A DNA stretch of 64,000 nt from Glaciecola sp. XM2. GTDB taxonomy: Bacteria; Pseudomonadota; Gammaproteobacteria; Enterobacterales; Alteromonadaceae. Location of the stretch: the NCBI RefSeq assembly GCF_018595715.1, contig NZ_JAHEOJ010000021.1, positions 51,001-115,000 of the forward strand. The letters are read 5' to 3'. The position numbers and the translations under genes were made by a program. Position 1 is the stretch's first letter. The number at the start of each line of letters is the position of its first letter. The notes beneath the pieces are model-generated. The model made no database searches and was not told the origin of the DNA. It saw only the letters and a list, made by a program, of their open reading frames with translations. Positions 9,615 through 18,984 of this stretch are shown piece after piece.

Positions 9615-9646
9615 TTAACGTTAAGTTGTGTCACAATGCTGTGACA
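9615..9646. promoter_or_regulatory. Two palindromes upstream of the TRAP operon (probable operator)
   Basis: Just before the TRAP genes are a perfect 10-bp palindrome, TTAACGTTAA (9615-9624), and a perfect 18-bp one, TGTCACA-ATGC-TGTGACA (9629-9646, 7-bp arms). A TATAAA that could be a -10 box follows at 9651-9656, and the dctQ ATG is at 9668. The second palindrome is in the place expected for a regulator of the operon. It is not a CRP site, because the half-sites point inward (TCACA first, TGTGA second). Confidence 0.5.
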
Positions 9647-9667
9647 AAAATATAAAAAAGTGTGTAA

Positions 9668-10189
9668 ATGCTTCAGCAAACTGCAAATACAATTAATCAC
9701 ATCAATCGGATATTAGGAATATCGGTAAGTTACGCAACTATTCTGATGGCGTTGGTAACCTGCACGATTGTGGTATTGAGATACGGTTTTAATTTAGGCT
9801 GGATTGCGATGCAGGAATCGGTTATGTATCTGCACGCGGCTGTATTTTTGCTGGGCAGTGCATATACCTATCAACACAATGCTCATGTTCGAGTGGATGT
9901 GTTTTATCGACAGTTTTCAGAGCGTAAAAAGGCATGGGTAAATCTATTTGGCAGCCTTTTATTTATGTTACCTGTGTCGCTCTATATTGGCATTATATGT
10001 TTTGATTACGTGCTCGACTCATGGCGATTGTTGGAGGGGAGTCGTGAGCCAGGTGGCCTGCCCTTTGTATATATTCTTAAGTCCTTTCTACTGTTGTTCG
10101 CAATCTCTTTAGTATTGCAAGCTATATCAGACATCATATGCCAAGGATTGAAACTGGCAGGCGCCCAAGCTAAGCAAGAGGCTCGCTGA
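9668..10189 (+). CDS. TRAP transporter small membrane subunit (DctQ family)
   Basis: A 173-residue protein with four predicted membrane helices (around residues 18-38, 52-72, 93-113 and 133-155), the topology of DctQ subunits, which pair with DctM in tripartite ATP-independent periplasmic (TRAP) carriers. The conserved sequence GWIAMQESVMYLHAAVFLLGSAYTY is in the usual place between the first two helices (residues quoted in part: MQESVMYLHA). Its stop overlaps the start of the DctM gene by one base, so the two are co-translated. There is little Shine-Dalgarno before the ATG at 9668. Order here is Q-M-P rather than the common P-Q-M. Confidence 0.9.
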   Translation: MLQQTANTINHINRILGISVSYATILMALVTCTIVVLRYGFNLGWIAMQESVMYLHAAVFLLGSAYTYQHNAHVRVDVFYRQFSERKKAWVNLFGSLLFMLPVSLYIGIICFDYVLDSWRLLEGSREPGGLPFVYILKSFLLLFAISLVLQAISDIICQGLKLAGAQAKQEAR

Positions 10190-11556
10190 TGGAGTGGTTA
10201 TCTCTCGTTTTATTTGCCGCTGTATGCTTGACGCTGTTAATTGGCTACCCGGTTGCGCTGACGTTGGCGGGGGTGTCGCTCATATTTGCTGGTATAGGTG
10301 TTGCGTTTGGCGTATTTGACGCAAACTATTTGCTCACTGCACCTTCTAGATTGTTTGGTATTATAAGCAACACTACATTAATTGCCGTGCCGCTGTTTGT
10401 ATTTATGGGTGTGGTGTTAGAGCGTTCAAAGATTGCTGAAGATTTATTAGTCGCAATGTCGGCAGTCCTAGGGCGCTTCAAGTCGGGTTTAGGCGTATCA
10501 GTCATCCTAGTGGGCATGCTTTTGGCTGCCAGTACCGGCATCGTTGGCGCTACTGTGGTGACAATGGGCTTATTATCTTTACCGACGATGCTCAACCGTG
10601 GATACTCGCCTGCATTGGCGACCGGCACAATTTGTGCGACAGGTACGCTGGGCCAGATTATTCCGCCTTCCATCGCACTGGTGTTGTTAGGAGATGTGTT
10701 ATCAAGTGCTTATCAAAAAGCACAATTAGATATGGGTATATTCTCTCCCGATAGCGTGTCTGTTGGCGACTTGTTTGTAGGTGCATTAGTGCCAGGACTT
10801 ATTTTGGTCCTTTGCTACCTAGCATATATGTGGGCGGTGAGCGCCTTTTCTCCGTCACAAGTACCCGAGCATGGTCAAAAAAATGAGCACGCATCACTCA
10901 CTACGCTACTGATGGCCTTGTTACCACCGCTATTACTTATCGTTGCCGTATTAGGCACCATTTTGTTCGGTTTTGCGACGCCAACTGAGGCGGCAGGCGT
11001 TGGTGCTGTAGGTGCTTTAATATTGGCCGGTATTAAGAGGCAATTGTCTAAAAGTAACGTCAACTACGTTGTGCGAGAGACCACAAAGGTCACCTGCATG
11101 ATATTTTTGATTTTAATTGGTGCTTCAATCTTCTCTCTCGTGTTCCGAGGCTTTGGTGGTGAGCGTTTACTTACAGACTTTTTCACGAGTTTACCTGGCG
11201 GCGTATTTACCGCAATGTTGCTGGTGATGTTTGTTATCTTTTTGCTTGGCTTTATTCTAGATTTTATTGAAATAACCTTTGTTGTGGTTCCTATTGTTGC
11301 GCCTATATTATTGATCATGGGTGTGGACCCAATATGGCTAGGAATTATGATTGCGGTTAATTTACAAACCTCCTTTTTAACGCCTCCGTTTGGATTTGCT
11401 CTGTTTTATTTACGCGGAGTGGCAAGTGAACTAGTGAAAACGGAGCACATTTATAAGGGCGTCATTCCCTTTATATTAATTCAAATTTCAGTGTTAATAT
11501 TAATGGCAATCTGGCCAAGTATTGTGACTTGGCTACCTCATACGATTTACGGATAA
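10189..11556 (+). CDS. TRAP transporter large membrane subunit (DctM family)
   Basis: The 455-residue large subunit that forms the substrate channel of a TRAP carrier and couples import to the sodium gradient. It has about 11-12 hydrophobic helices and the family's conserved stretches, including GVVLERSKIAEDLL near 70, STGIVGATVVTMGLLSLP near 115-132, GTICATGTLGQIIPPSIAL near 145-163, PTEAAGVGAVGALI near 265 and NLQTSFLTPPFGFALFYLRG near 390. Length is at the long end of the family (about 425-450). It overlaps the dctQ-type gene by one base and is followed 22 nt later by the binding-protein gene. Confidence 0.93.
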   Translation: MEWLSLVLFAAVCLTLLIGYPVALTLAGVSLIFAGIGVAFGVFDANYLLTAPSRLFGIISNTTLIAVPLFVFMGVVLERSKIAEDLLVAMSAVLGRFKSGLGVSVILVGMLLAASTGIVGATVVTMGLLSLPTMLNRGYSPALATGTICATGTLGQIIPPSIALVLLGDVLSSAYQKAQLDMGIFSPDSVSVGDLFVGALVPGLILVLCYLAYMWAVSAFSPSQVPEHGQKNEHASLTTLLMALLPPLLLIVAVLGTILFGFATPTEAAGVGAVGALILAGIKRQLSKSNVNYVVRETTKVTCMIFLILIGASIFSLVFRGFGGERLLTDFFTSLPGGVFTAMLLVMFVIFLLGFILDFIEITFVVVPIVAPILLIMGVDPIWLGIMIAVNLQTSFLTPPFGFALFYLRGVASELVKTEHIYKGVIPFILIQISVLILMAIWPSIVTWLPHTIYG

Positions 11557-11578
11557 GTGACCCGATAAAGGAACCCAT

Positions 11579-12673
11579 ATGAAATACTTAAGACTATTGC
11601 TCATCCTTTCTACCGCAATTGTTGTGCAAGCATGCGGCGGCGGCAACCAATCCCCTGCATCTTCAGATACAGCCAGCGCACCGCAACAAACTTATAATTG
11701 GAAGCTAGTCACCTCGTGGCCCAAAAACTTTCCTGGTTTAGGTAAAGGCCCGGAGACTTTCGCGACATACGTAAATGAAATGTCTGGTGGTCGCTTAACG
11801 GTAACTGTATATGGGGCAGGCGAACTGGTGCCGGGGTTTGAAGTGTTTAACTCAGTCGCCAACGGCAGTGCTGAAATGGGACACGCTGGCGCATATTATT
11901 GGAAGGGCTCTATTCCTGCGGCACCGATTTTTTCAGCGATCCCCTTTGGTATGAATGCTACCGAAATGAATGCATGGCTTCACTACGGCGAGGGCATGGA
12001 CTTATGGCGTGAATTGTATGCTCCATTTGGTGTTATCCCATTTGCTGGTGGAAGCTCGGGAGTTCAGATGGCCGGATGGTTTAAAAAAGAGATTAATTCG
12101 TTAGAAGACCTGCAGGGTTTAAAGATGCGCATCCCTGGGCTTGGTGGTGAAGTGTTTAAACGCGTTGGTGGTTTGCCAATTACGCTTACCGGCGGTGAGT
12201 TGTTTACATCGTTACAAAGTGGCGCAATTGATGCCACAGAATGGGTGGGACCTTATAATGATTTAGCATTTGGGCTACATAAAGCTGCAAACTATTACTA
12301 CCACAGCGGATGGCATGAGCCGGGTACAACCTTAGAGTTTATCGTTAATGAGGAAGCTTATGCTTCTCTACCACCTGATTTACAGAAAATTATTGAAGTG
12401 GCCACCCGCGCGGTGAACCAAGACATGCTGGATGAATACACTGCTAGAAACCATAGCGCGTTGCAACAACTGATTAATGAGCATGGCATTGATGTGCGCC
12501 CATTACCTGATGATGTCATGCAAGCGCTGAAACAGGCTACTGCTGAAGTGATTGCACAAGAACGTGCCGATGACCCCATGTTTGATAAAATCTATGCGTC
12601 TTACGATGCGTTTTATCAAAATGTTAAGCAGTACCATAAGTTGTCAGAGCAAGCTTATTATAACAATCGCTAA
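11579..12673 (+). CDS. TRAP transporter solute-binding lipoprotein (DctP/TakP-like)
   Basis: The 364-residue extracytoplasmic substrate-binding subunit. It starts with a lipoprotein signal peptide (lipobox VQAC, Cys about residue 19) followed by a Gly/Ser/Pro linker, so it is tethered to the membrane rather than free. The mature part has WKLVTSWPKNFPGLGKGPE, LKMRIPGLGGEVF (with the conserved substrate-contacting Arg) and ATEWVGPYNDLAFGLHKAA, all typical of the TakP branch of TRAP binding proteins, whose studied member binds 2-oxo acids such as pyruvate. I infer a 2-oxo or hydroxy monocarboxylate substrate; this is not proven. A ribosome site (AAAGGA) precedes the ATG. Confidence 0.9.
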   Translation: MKYLRLLLILSTAIVVQACGGGNQSPASSDTASAPQQTYNWKLVTSWPKNFPGLGKGPETFATYVNEMSGGRLTVTVYGAGELVPGFEVFNSVANGSAEMGHAGAYYWKGSIPAAPIFSAIPFGMNATEMNAWLHYGEGMDLWRELYAPFGVIPFAGGSSGVQMAGWFKKEINSLEDLQGLKMRIPGLGGEVFKRVGGLPITLTGGELFTSLQSGAIDATEWVGPYNDLAFGLHKAANYYYHSGWHEPGTTLEFIVNEEAYASLPPDLQKIIEVATRAVNQDMLDEYTARNHSALQQLINEHGIDVRPLPDDVMQALKQATAEVIAQERADDPMFDKIYASYDAFYQNVKQYHKLSEQAYYNNR

Positions 12674-12706
12674 GCGCCATTTTTTTTAGCTGGACTGATA
12701 TGTTCT

Positions 12707-12757
12707 TGGCGCGTTGCACTATAGAATGCGCGCCATAAATTATGGGTGAGCTTACCC
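12707..12757. promoter_or_regulatory. Inverted repeats in the fabV promoter region
   Basis: Two symmetric elements lie 50-100 nt before fabV: TGGCGCG (12707-12713) with CGCGCCA (12729-12735), separated by 15 nt that contain a -10-like TATAGAAT; and GGGTGAGCTTACCC (12744-12757), a palindrome with a single mismatched pair. Either could bind a regulator. Neither resembles the GCGTACA-type operator found near the desaturase in this same window. Confidence 0.35.
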
Positions 12758-12807
12758 ACAACATTAATGTAGCAGATACAAAACACAATTTGCGCAAAGG
12801 AGCAGAC

Positions 12808-13992
12808 ATGATTATCAAGCCAAAGGTCAGAGGATTTATTTGTACAAATGCACACCCGGTAGGATGCGCAAAAAGCGTCGAGCAGCAAATAAAGTACGTG
12901 CAATCACAATCTTTTGATAAGACCGATGGCCCTAAAAATGTGTTAGTGATTGGCTGCTCCACAGGATACGGACTTGCCTCACGCATTACCGCAGCATTTG
13001 GATATGGCGCTAAAACCCTTGGTGTGTGTTTTGAAAAAGCCCCAACTGAGAGAAAGACGGGTACCGCAGGTTTTTATAATACAGCCGCATTTCACGACGC
13101 TGCAAAAGAACAGGGTTTGTTTGCAGACAGCATTAATGGCGACGCGTTTTCAGATGAAATCAAACAGCAAACGATCGAAAAGATCAAAGCTCAGATGGGC
13201 AAAATAGACCTCGTCATTTATAGTTTGGCGTCTCCACGTCGCACAGATCCAGACTCTGGAGAAACTTACAAATCGACGCTTAAACCCATCGGACAGGCGT
13301 ATACGACTAAGACTTACGACACCGATAAAGACAAGGTGCATGAGGTCTCGCTTGAGCCGGCGAATGATGATGAAATTGCCCAAACCGTTAAAGTTATGGG
13401 CGGCGAAGACTGGGAGCGTTGGTTAAAACAATTAGCTGCAGCAGGCGTGCTAGCTGACGAGTGCAAAACAACCGCTTATACCTACATAGGCAAAGCGCTA
13501 ACCTGGCCAATTTATGGAAATGCAACCATAGGCCGTGCGAAGGAAGACTTAGACAGAGCAGCGAGCGCAATCATGTCAGACATCGCAACGAGCAGGGTAC
13601 AAGCAAACGTGTCGTCTTTAAAAGCCTTAGTGACGCAAGCGAGCTCCGCTATTCCGGTCATGCCTTTGTATATATCTCTTATTTACAAAGTCATGAAGCA
13701 AGAAGGCACCCATGAAGGATGTATTGAACAAATCGCGGGTTTGTTTGGTAAACGGCTTTATGCAAACAACCCACCTACCGATGAGTTGAATCGTTACCGG
13801 ATGGACGGTATTGAGACCAACGAAGCAACACAGGCTAAAATCAAAGCTTTATGGGACCAAGTGACCCAAGATAACTTTCATGAATTAAGTGACTATGCGG
13901 GATACCATAAAGATTTCTTAAACTTATTTGGTTTTGAAATTCAAGGTGTTGATTATGAGGCCGATGTTGACCCTATGGTACATTGGTCTTAG
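12808..13992 (+). CDS. fabV: FabV, NADH-dependent enoyl-ACP reductase
   Basis: Carries out the last reduction of each fatty-acid elongation round (trans-2-enoyl-ACP to acyl-ACP); FabV enzymes are insensitive to triclosan. From the ATG at 12808 (AAGGAG 5 nt upstream) the protein has 394 residues, within the family's usual 395-400. Signatures: MIIKPKVRGFICTNAHPVGC at the start, the long Rossmann motif VLVIGCSTGYGLASRI near 45, and the FabV-type active site Y-x8-K (YGNATIGRAK) near residue 230-240. The open frame extends 22 codons upstream to 12742 but these cover the promoter repeats. A single-gene unit between the TRAP and nqr operons. Confidence 0.95.
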   Translation: MIIKPKVRGFICTNAHPVGCAKSVEQQIKYVQSQSFDKTDGPKNVLVIGCSTGYGLASRITAAFGYGAKTLGVCFEKAPTERKTGTAGFYNTAAFHDAAKEQGLFADSINGDAFSDEIKQQTIEKIKAQMGKIDLVIYSLASPRRTDPDSGETYKSTLKPIGQAYTTKTYDTDKDKVHEVSLEPANDDEIAQTVKVMGGEDWERWLKQLAAAGVLADECKTTAYTYIGKALTWPIYGNATIGRAKEDLDRAASAIMSDIATSRVQANVSSLKALVTQASSAIPVMPLYISLIYKVMKQEGTHEGCIEQIAGLFGKRLYANNPPTDELNRYRMDGIETNEATQAKIKALWDQVTQDNFHELSDYAGYHKDFLNLFGFEIQGVDYEADVDPMVHWS

Positions 13993-14406
13993 TTTCACTA
14001 ATTCCCCCTCATATACAGTAAGCTACGGCACTAGCCTGTTGTTTAGCACACGCTGTTGGTGGAATTATTTGTTCACGTTAATGATTGATTAAATACGCTT
14101 TTGGTATAATTACCATAGCCTTTTAAGGGCGGATAATGCTAAAATCGCGCCCATTCAACGACTGCATACTATCGACTACGGTCATCACAAATAGAAATGC
14201 AAGTCGGCGTGCACAACAATAAATAATAATAACAAGTACTTAAGGATGTGTCCGATTTGGTCTATGTGACTGTTTGGACGCAATGGCTTGTTTGAAATTT
14301 TATATCGTACTGTTAGGAGACAATTAAAACTTGCTTGAAATACAATCAGATGAAAGCAACAGGCGCGTTTTAATTGGTTTCTAAATTTAAGAGTAGTCAA
14401 TTGCAT
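13993..14406 (+). other. Long non-coding stretch: fabV-nqrA gap with nqr promoter and leader
   Basis: 414 bases without a convincing gene. It holds an extended -10 promoter candidate (14102-14110), a weak GC hairpin (GGGCG near 14128-14132 with CGCCC near 14147-14151), and about 290 nt of presumed nqr leader. Within the leader an AGGAG at 14315-14319 is followed 11 nt later by a TTG-initiated 17-codon frame (14331-14384) that ends 22 nt before nqrA. The opposite-strand open frame here has no recognisable features. No riboswitch class that I know is evident. Confidence 0.5.
14102..14110 (+). promoter_or_regulatory. Extended -10 promoter candidate for the nqr operon
   Basis: TGGTATAAT matches the extended -10 consensus (TGnTATAAT) exactly, and it is centred in a TGGTA-TAAT-TACCA palindrome. 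No good -35 lies at 16-18 nt, which is acceptable for extended -10 promoters. A second, weaker one (TGCTAAAAT) is 35 nt further on. It would start transcription near 14117. Confidence 0.45.
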
Positions 14407-15747
14407 ATGATAAAGATAAAGAAAGGCTTAGATCTTCCTATCCAAGGTGCCCCTGAGCAGACTATTACCGATACGGTAACAGCCTCTAAGGTAGCCATTC
14501 TTGGACAGGAATATATTGGTATGCGACCCACCATGCACGTCCAAGTTGGGGATGTGGTGAAGAAGGGACAGATTTTATTCGAGGACAAGAAAAATCCTGG
14601 CGTAAAATTTGTTGCTCCTGCAAGTGGTGAAGTCGTTGAAGTAAACCGTGGTGATAAACGCGTATTGCAATCTGTTGTAATTAGCGTGTCTGGCAATGAA
14701 ACGGTAGAGTTCACTAAATTCGACGATGCGAGTTTAGCAAACGCAGATCGTCAGGCATTGGTTGACGTGCTCGTCGACTCAGCGCTTTGGACGACAATGC
14801 GCACTAGACCATTTAGTAAAGTCCCCGCGATTGATAGCGTGCCTCATTCAATTTTTGTTACGGCGATGGATACTAATCCACTCGCAGTTGACCCTCAAAT
14901 TGTGATTGCAGAGCGAGAGCAGGATTTTGCGTTTGGCTTAAAGGTACTGGCTAAATTGACGGAAGGTAAGCTGTTCGTCAACAAAGCACCTGGCGCAAAC
15001 ATTCCGGCTATGGGCGAACGTGTCGAAGTTAACGAATTTGCGGGTCCTCATCCTGCAGGGCTTCCTGGTACCCATATTCACTATCTAGATCCGGTTGGAC
15101 CGCGCAAAAAAGTATGGCACATCAATTATCAAGATGTCATTGCAATTGGCGCTACGCTCCAGTCAGGTGATCTCGACACATCACGCGTCATCTCCATTGC
15201 TGGTCCTATGGCCAAGTCACCAAAAGTGGTTCGTACACAGCTTGGCGCAAGTGTTAATGACTTGATTGCTGATCAAACCACAGACGAACCGATTCGTGTA
15301 ATTTCTGGTTCGGTTCTAAACGGAACTAATGCATCAGGTCCACACGCGTACTTGGGCCGTTACCATTATCAAGTATCACTCATTAAAGAAGATCGTGAGA
15401 AGAAGCTATTTGGCTGGATTATGCCGGGTTCAGATAAGCATTCTGTCACACGCGCTTACTTAGGGCATTTAGGCGGTAAAAAGCTGTTTGATATGACCTC
15501 AACAACAAACGGCTCCGACCGTTCCATGGTGCCTATTGGCAACTATGAGCGCATCATGCCATTGGACGTAATTCCAACCTTACTTTTGAGAGACATTTTA
15601 TCGGGTGATACCGACGGCGCTCAAAACTTAGGCGCTTTGGAGTTGGACGAAGAAGATTTGTCATTGTGTACTTATGTGTGCCCAGGCAAATACGATTACG
15701 GTCCAGAATTACGAGATTGTTTAAGCAAAATTGAAGCAGAGGGTTAA
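14407..15747 (+). CDS. nqrA: NqrA, Na+-translocating NADH:quinone reductase subunit A
   Basis: The soluble, cytoplasm-facing subunit A (447 residues; Vibrio 446) of the six-subunit sodium pump that couples NADH oxidation by ubiquinone to Na+ export; it has been linked to quinone binding. The sequence follows Vibrio NqrA from the start ([16 protein letters not shown]) to the end ([12 protein letters not shown]...LSKIEAEG), with [13 protein letters not shown] and [12 protein letters not shown] segments. The ATG at 14407 is preferred to the open-frame start at 14374 because it gives the family N-terminus, although I see no Shine-Dalgarno just before it. First gene of the nqrABCDEF operon, with nqrB following 3 nt after the stop. 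Confidence 0.97.
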   Translation: MIKIKKGLDLPIQGAPEQTITDTVTASKVAILGQEYIGMRPTMHVQVGDVVKKGQILFEDKKNPGVKFVAPASGEVVEVNRGDKRVLQSVVISVSGNETVEFTKFDDASLANADRQALVDVLVDSALWTTMRTRPFSKVPAIDSVPHSIFVTAMDTNPLAVDPQIVIAEREQDFAFGLKVLAKLTEGKLFVNKAPGANIPAMGERVEVNEFAGPHPAGLPGTHIHYLDPVGPRKKVWHINYQDVIAIGATLQSGDLDTSRVISIAGPMAKSPKVVRTQLGASVNDLIADQTTDEPIRVISGSVLNGTNASGPHAYLGRYHYQVSLIKEDREKKLFGWIMPGSDKHSVTRAYLGHLGGKKLFDMTSTTNGSDRSMVPIGNYERIMPLDVIPTLLLRDILSGDTDGAQNLGALELDEEDLSLCTYVCPGKYDYGPELRDCLSKIEAEG

Positions 15748-15750
15748 CTG

Positions 15751-16953
15751 ATGGGTTTAAAAGCTTATTTAGAAAAAATCGAGCCCGATTTTGAAGCGGG
15801 CGGCAGATACGAAAAGTTCTATGCGCTTTATGAAGCCGCAGCGACTATTTTTTATACGCCGGGTAAAGTAAATAAATCTACTACTCACGTAAAAGATGGT
15901 ATCGACCTTAAGCGCATCATGATCATGGTGTGGATGGCAACCTTCCCAGCAATGTTTTACGGTATGTATAACGTTGGTGCTCAAGCGCATTCAGCCATTA
16001 TGTCTGGTGCGGGCGCCCTTCCTGATATTTGGCAAGCAGCATTGTTCACTGCGCTTGGCGGCAGCATGGGTGCAGATGCTACTTGGATAAGCATGATGCT
16101 TTATGGCGCCTGTTTCTTCTTACCTATCTATGCAACAACGTTCATCGTTGGTGGATTTTGGGAAGTATTGTTTGCTTCGGTGCGCAAGCATGAAGTCAAT
16201 GAAGGCTTCTTTGTTACATCCGTACTCTTTGCGTTAACGCTACCGGCAACGATTCCATTATGGCAAGTGGCGTTGGGTATTACATTTGGTGTGGTGATTG
16301 CCAAAGAGATATTCGGTGGTACAGGACGTAACTTCCTAAACCCAGCGTTATCTGGACGTGCTTTCCTTTACTTTGCATACCCTGCACAAATATCTGGCGA
16401 CCAAGTTTGGGTAGCCGCTGATGGATACTCAGGCGCAACTTGGCTAAGTCAATCAGCCGCAGGCGCATTGGAATATACCAATGAAAACTTCATTCAAGCT
16501 TTCTTAGGTAATATCCCTGGTTCGGTGGGTGAAGTCTCGACACTAATGATTATGATAGGTGGTTTGTTTATCATCTATCTGGGTATTGCAAGTTGGCGTA
16601 TTGTTTCAGGTGTGGCCCTTGGCGTGGCGTTTTTCGGACTGTTACTCAACCTCATAGGTTCAGATACCAATGCGATGTTTAATATGCCTTTCTACTTCCA
16701 TTACGTCATTGGCGGTATGGCTTTTGGTATGTTCTTTATGGCGACCGACCCGGTGTCTGCATCGTTTACTAATCAGGGTAAATGGTTGTATGGATTCTTT
16801 ATCGGGTTTATGACTGTGTTGATACGTGTGCTAAACCCAGCATTCCCAGAAGGGATAATGCTAGCGATATTGTTTGCTAACTTATGGGCGCCATTGTTTG
16901 ATTACTTCGTTGCCCAAAGCAACATAAAAAGGAGACTTGCACGTGTCGGCTAA
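15751..16953 (+). CDS. nqrB: NqrB, membrane subunit with covalent FMN
   Basis: The 400-residue membrane subunit that carries riboflavin and a covalently bound FMN and forms much of the sodium channel; Vibrio NqrB has about 415. The FMN attachment motif SGAT is at 227-230 (DGYSGAT), so Thr230 should receive FMN from ApbE, whose gene is in the same cluster. Multiple long hydrophobic helices and the conserved [20 protein letters not shown] segment are visible. The gene starts 3 nt after nqrA and its last 11 bases overlap nqrC. Confidence 0.97.
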   Translation: MGLKAYLEKIEPDFEAGGRYEKFYALYEAAATIFYTPGKVNKSTTHVKDGIDLKRIMIMVWMATFPAMFYGMYNVGAQAHSAIMSGAGALPDIWQAALFTALGGSMGADATWISMMLYGACFFLPIYATTFIVGGFWEVLFASVRKHEVNEGFFVTSVLFALTLPATIPLWQVALGITFGVVIAKEIFGGTGRNFLNPALSGRAFLYFAYPAQISGDQVWVAADGYSGATWLSQSAAGALEYTNENFIQAFLGNIPGSVGEVSTLMIMIGGLFIIYLGIASWRIVSGVALGVAFFGLLLNLIGSDTNAMFNMPFYFHYVIGGMAFGMFFMATDPVSASFTNQGKWLYGFFIGFMTVLIRVLNPAFPEGIMLAILFANLWAPLFDYFVAQSNIKRRLARVG

Positions 16954-17707
16954 AAAGGAAACATTAGGAAAAACAATGTTGGTGGTTGTTGCGGTATGTC
17001 TCGTTTGCTCGATTGTAGTATCGGGCTCCGCGGTAGGCTTACGCGAGCTTCAACAAACTAACGCCGCCCTCGATAAGAAATCAAACATTCTCGGCGCTGC
17101 GGGTTTACTTGGAGAAGCCAGCACAAAAGAAGAAATTGCTGAAATCTACCTGAACAAGGTAGAAGAGAAGTTTGTTGATTTGTCATCGGGTGAATATGTA
17201 GAGAAACCTTCGCCTGATTTTGATATGTACAAAGCGGCCAAACAACCAGAGTTTATGGTGCGTGTTGAAGGTAGTAATGTAGGATTCTTACGCCGTTCTA
17301 GCGTTGCCAGCGTTTATCATATTAAAGATGAGCAAGGCGAAGTGTCACGCATTATCTTGCCAGTGCACGGAAGTGGACTGTGGGATTTAATGTACGGGTT
17401 TTTGGCACTAGATAGCGATGGCCAAACCATCCGCGAACTCATTTATTACCAACATAAAGAGACGCCAGGATTGGGTGGAGAAATACAAAACCCTGATTGG
17501 CAAGCGAAGTGGAATGGTAAGCAACTGTTTAAAGATGGAGATGTTGCAATCAGCGTTGATAAAAACGTAGGTGATGGCAACCAATATGCAGTAGATGCAC
17601 TATCTGGCGCAACATTGACCAGTAATGGTGTTGAAAATACCTTGCAATACTGGGCCAGTGAAAATGGTTACGGTACATATCTCAAACGTCAATCTTGGAA
17701 ATCATAG
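16943..17707 (+). CDS. nqrC: NqrC, periplasmic-facing subunit with covalent FMN
   Basis: A 254-residue subunit with one N-terminal membrane helix (about residues 11-33) and a periplasmic domain carrying a covalent FMN. The attachment motif SGAT is at 221-224 in [11 protein letters not shown], matching Thr225 of Vibrio NqrC. The start is taken as GTG at 16943, 8 nt after AAAAAGGAG; the in-frame TTG at 16937 would be too near. It overlaps the end of nqrB by 11 bases. Confidence 0.96.
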   Translation: MSAKKETLGKTMLVVVAVCLVCSIVVSGSAVGLRELQQTNAALDKKSNILGAAGLLGEASTKEEIAEIYLNKVEEKFVDLSSGEYVEKPSPDFDMYKAAKQPEFMVRVEGSNVGFLRRSSVASVYHIKDEQGEVSRIILPVHGSGLWDLMYGFLALDSDGQTIRELIYYQHKETPGLGGEIQNPDWQAKWNGKQLFKDGDVAISVDKNVGDGNQYAVDALSGATLTSNGVENTLQYWASENGYGTYLKRQSWKS

Positions 17708-17716
17708 GATACGAAA

Positions 17717-18349
17717 ATGGCTGATACTAAAGAAATGAAACAAGCCCTCTTCGGGCCTATTATAGGTAGCAACCCCATCGCGCTTCACGTTTTGGGTATT
17801 TGCTCTGCACTTGCAATCACAACAAAGCTTGAGACTGCCTTGGTAATGTCTCTGGCATTGACCGCAGTATGTGCGTTTTCTAACTTATTTATTTCGATGA
17901 TACGAAATCAGATACCTTCAAGCGTGCGCATCATCATTCAGATGACAATTATCGCCTCGTTGGTAATCGTTGTTGACCAAATCTTGAAAGCATATTCTTA
18001 CGAGATATCTAAACAGCTATCGGTCTTTGTTGGTCTTATTATCACCAACTGCATCGTAATGGGTCGCGCCGAAGCTTATGCTATGAAAAGCCCGCCATTT
18101 ATGAGTTTACTAGACGGTATCGGTAACGGTCTCGGTTATAGCTTCATATTAATTGTGATTGGCACAGTTAAGGAACTGTTTGGTTTCGGTACTATTTTGG
18201 GCTTCGAAATCCTACCTCTCGTGCAAAATGGCGGATGGTATCAGGGTAATGGTTTGCTTATCTTACCCTTTAGCTCTTTCATCTTGATTGGATTAATGAT
18301 TTGGGGCATTCGTACTATCCGCCCTGAACAAGTTGAGCCTAAGGAATAA
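17717..18349 (+). CDS. nqrD: NqrD, membrane subunit
   Basis: A 210-residue six-helix membrane protein that forms a pseudo-symmetric pair with NqrE, with an intramembrane iron centre between them. The two metal-coordinating cysteines are visible at C29 (HVLGICSAL) and C112 ([13 protein letters not shown]), the same positions as in Vibrio. It lies 9 nt after nqrC and 5 nt before nqrE. Confidence 0.97.
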   Translation: MADTKEMKQALFGPIIGSNPIALHVLGICSALAITTKLETALVMSLALTAVCAFSNLFISMIRNQIPSSVRIIIQMTIIASLVIVVDQILKAYSYEISKQLSVFVGLIITNCIVMGRAEAYAMKSPPFMSLLDGIGNGLGYSFILIVIGTVKELFGFGTILGFEILPLVQNGGWYQGNGLLILPFSSFILIGLMIWGIRTIRPEQVEPKE

Positions 18350-18354
18350 GACTG

Positions 18355-18963
18355 ATGGAACATTATTTAGCACTAGCAATCAGAGCCATCTTTGTTGAAA
18401 ACATGGCACTATCATTATTCTTGGGGATGTGTACTTTCTTAGCGGTATCAAAGAAGGTTAAGACTTCAATGGGACTAGGTGTTGCGGTAATCGTAGTACT
18501 CGGTATTTCAGTTCCTGTAAATCAGTTGATTTACGTCAACGTGCTTGCACCAGGTGCGCTAGCATGGGCTGGATTCCCAGATGCCGACCTAAGTTTTCTT
18601 AACTTTTTGACTTTTATCGGCGTTATTGCGGCATTGGTACAAATACTGGAAATGACACTGGACAAGTTCTTCCCAGCTTTATACAACGCACTAGGGATCT
18701 TTCTCCCTCTTATCACCGTAAACTGTGCAATATTTGGTGGCGTAGCCTTCGCAGTGCAGCGCGAGTACACGTTGTCAGAAAGCGTTGTTTACGGAGTGGG
18801 AAGTGGCATCGGTTGGGCGATGGCAATCGTATTGTTAGCTGCCGTTCGTGAAAAGCTGAAGTACGCTGACATGCCAGATGGTATCCGTGGTTTAGGTTCA
18901 GTGTTTATGATAGCTGGGCTTATGGCGCTTGGTTTCCAATCATTTACCGGTATCTCACTTTAA
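18355..18963 (+). CDS. nqrE: NqrE, membrane subunit
   Basis: A 202-residue six-helix membrane protein, homologous to and pairing with NqrD. The cysteines expected to hold the shared iron centre are C26 (LFLGMCTFL) and C124 ([10 protein letters not shown]). It begins 5 nt after nqrD and is followed 21 nt later by nqrF with its own AGGAGC ribosome site. Confidence 0.97.
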   Translation: MEHYLALAIRAIFVENMALSLFLGMCTFLAVSKKVKTSMGLGVAVIVVLGISVPVNQLIYVNVLAPGALAWAGFPDADLSFLNFLTFIGVIAALVQILEMTLDKFFPALYNALGIFLPLITVNCAIFGGVAFAVQREYTLSESVVYGVGSGIGWAMAIVLLAAVREKLKYADMPDGIRGLGSVFMIAGLMALGFQSFTGISL

Positions 18964-18984
18964 GTGAAGTAGGAGCATTAAGAA

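Noticed and set aside
14185..14406. 73-codon open frame on the minus strand in the nqr leader
   Set aside because: No ribosome site, no recognisable domain, and it lies opposite the probable nqr leader; best taken as chance.
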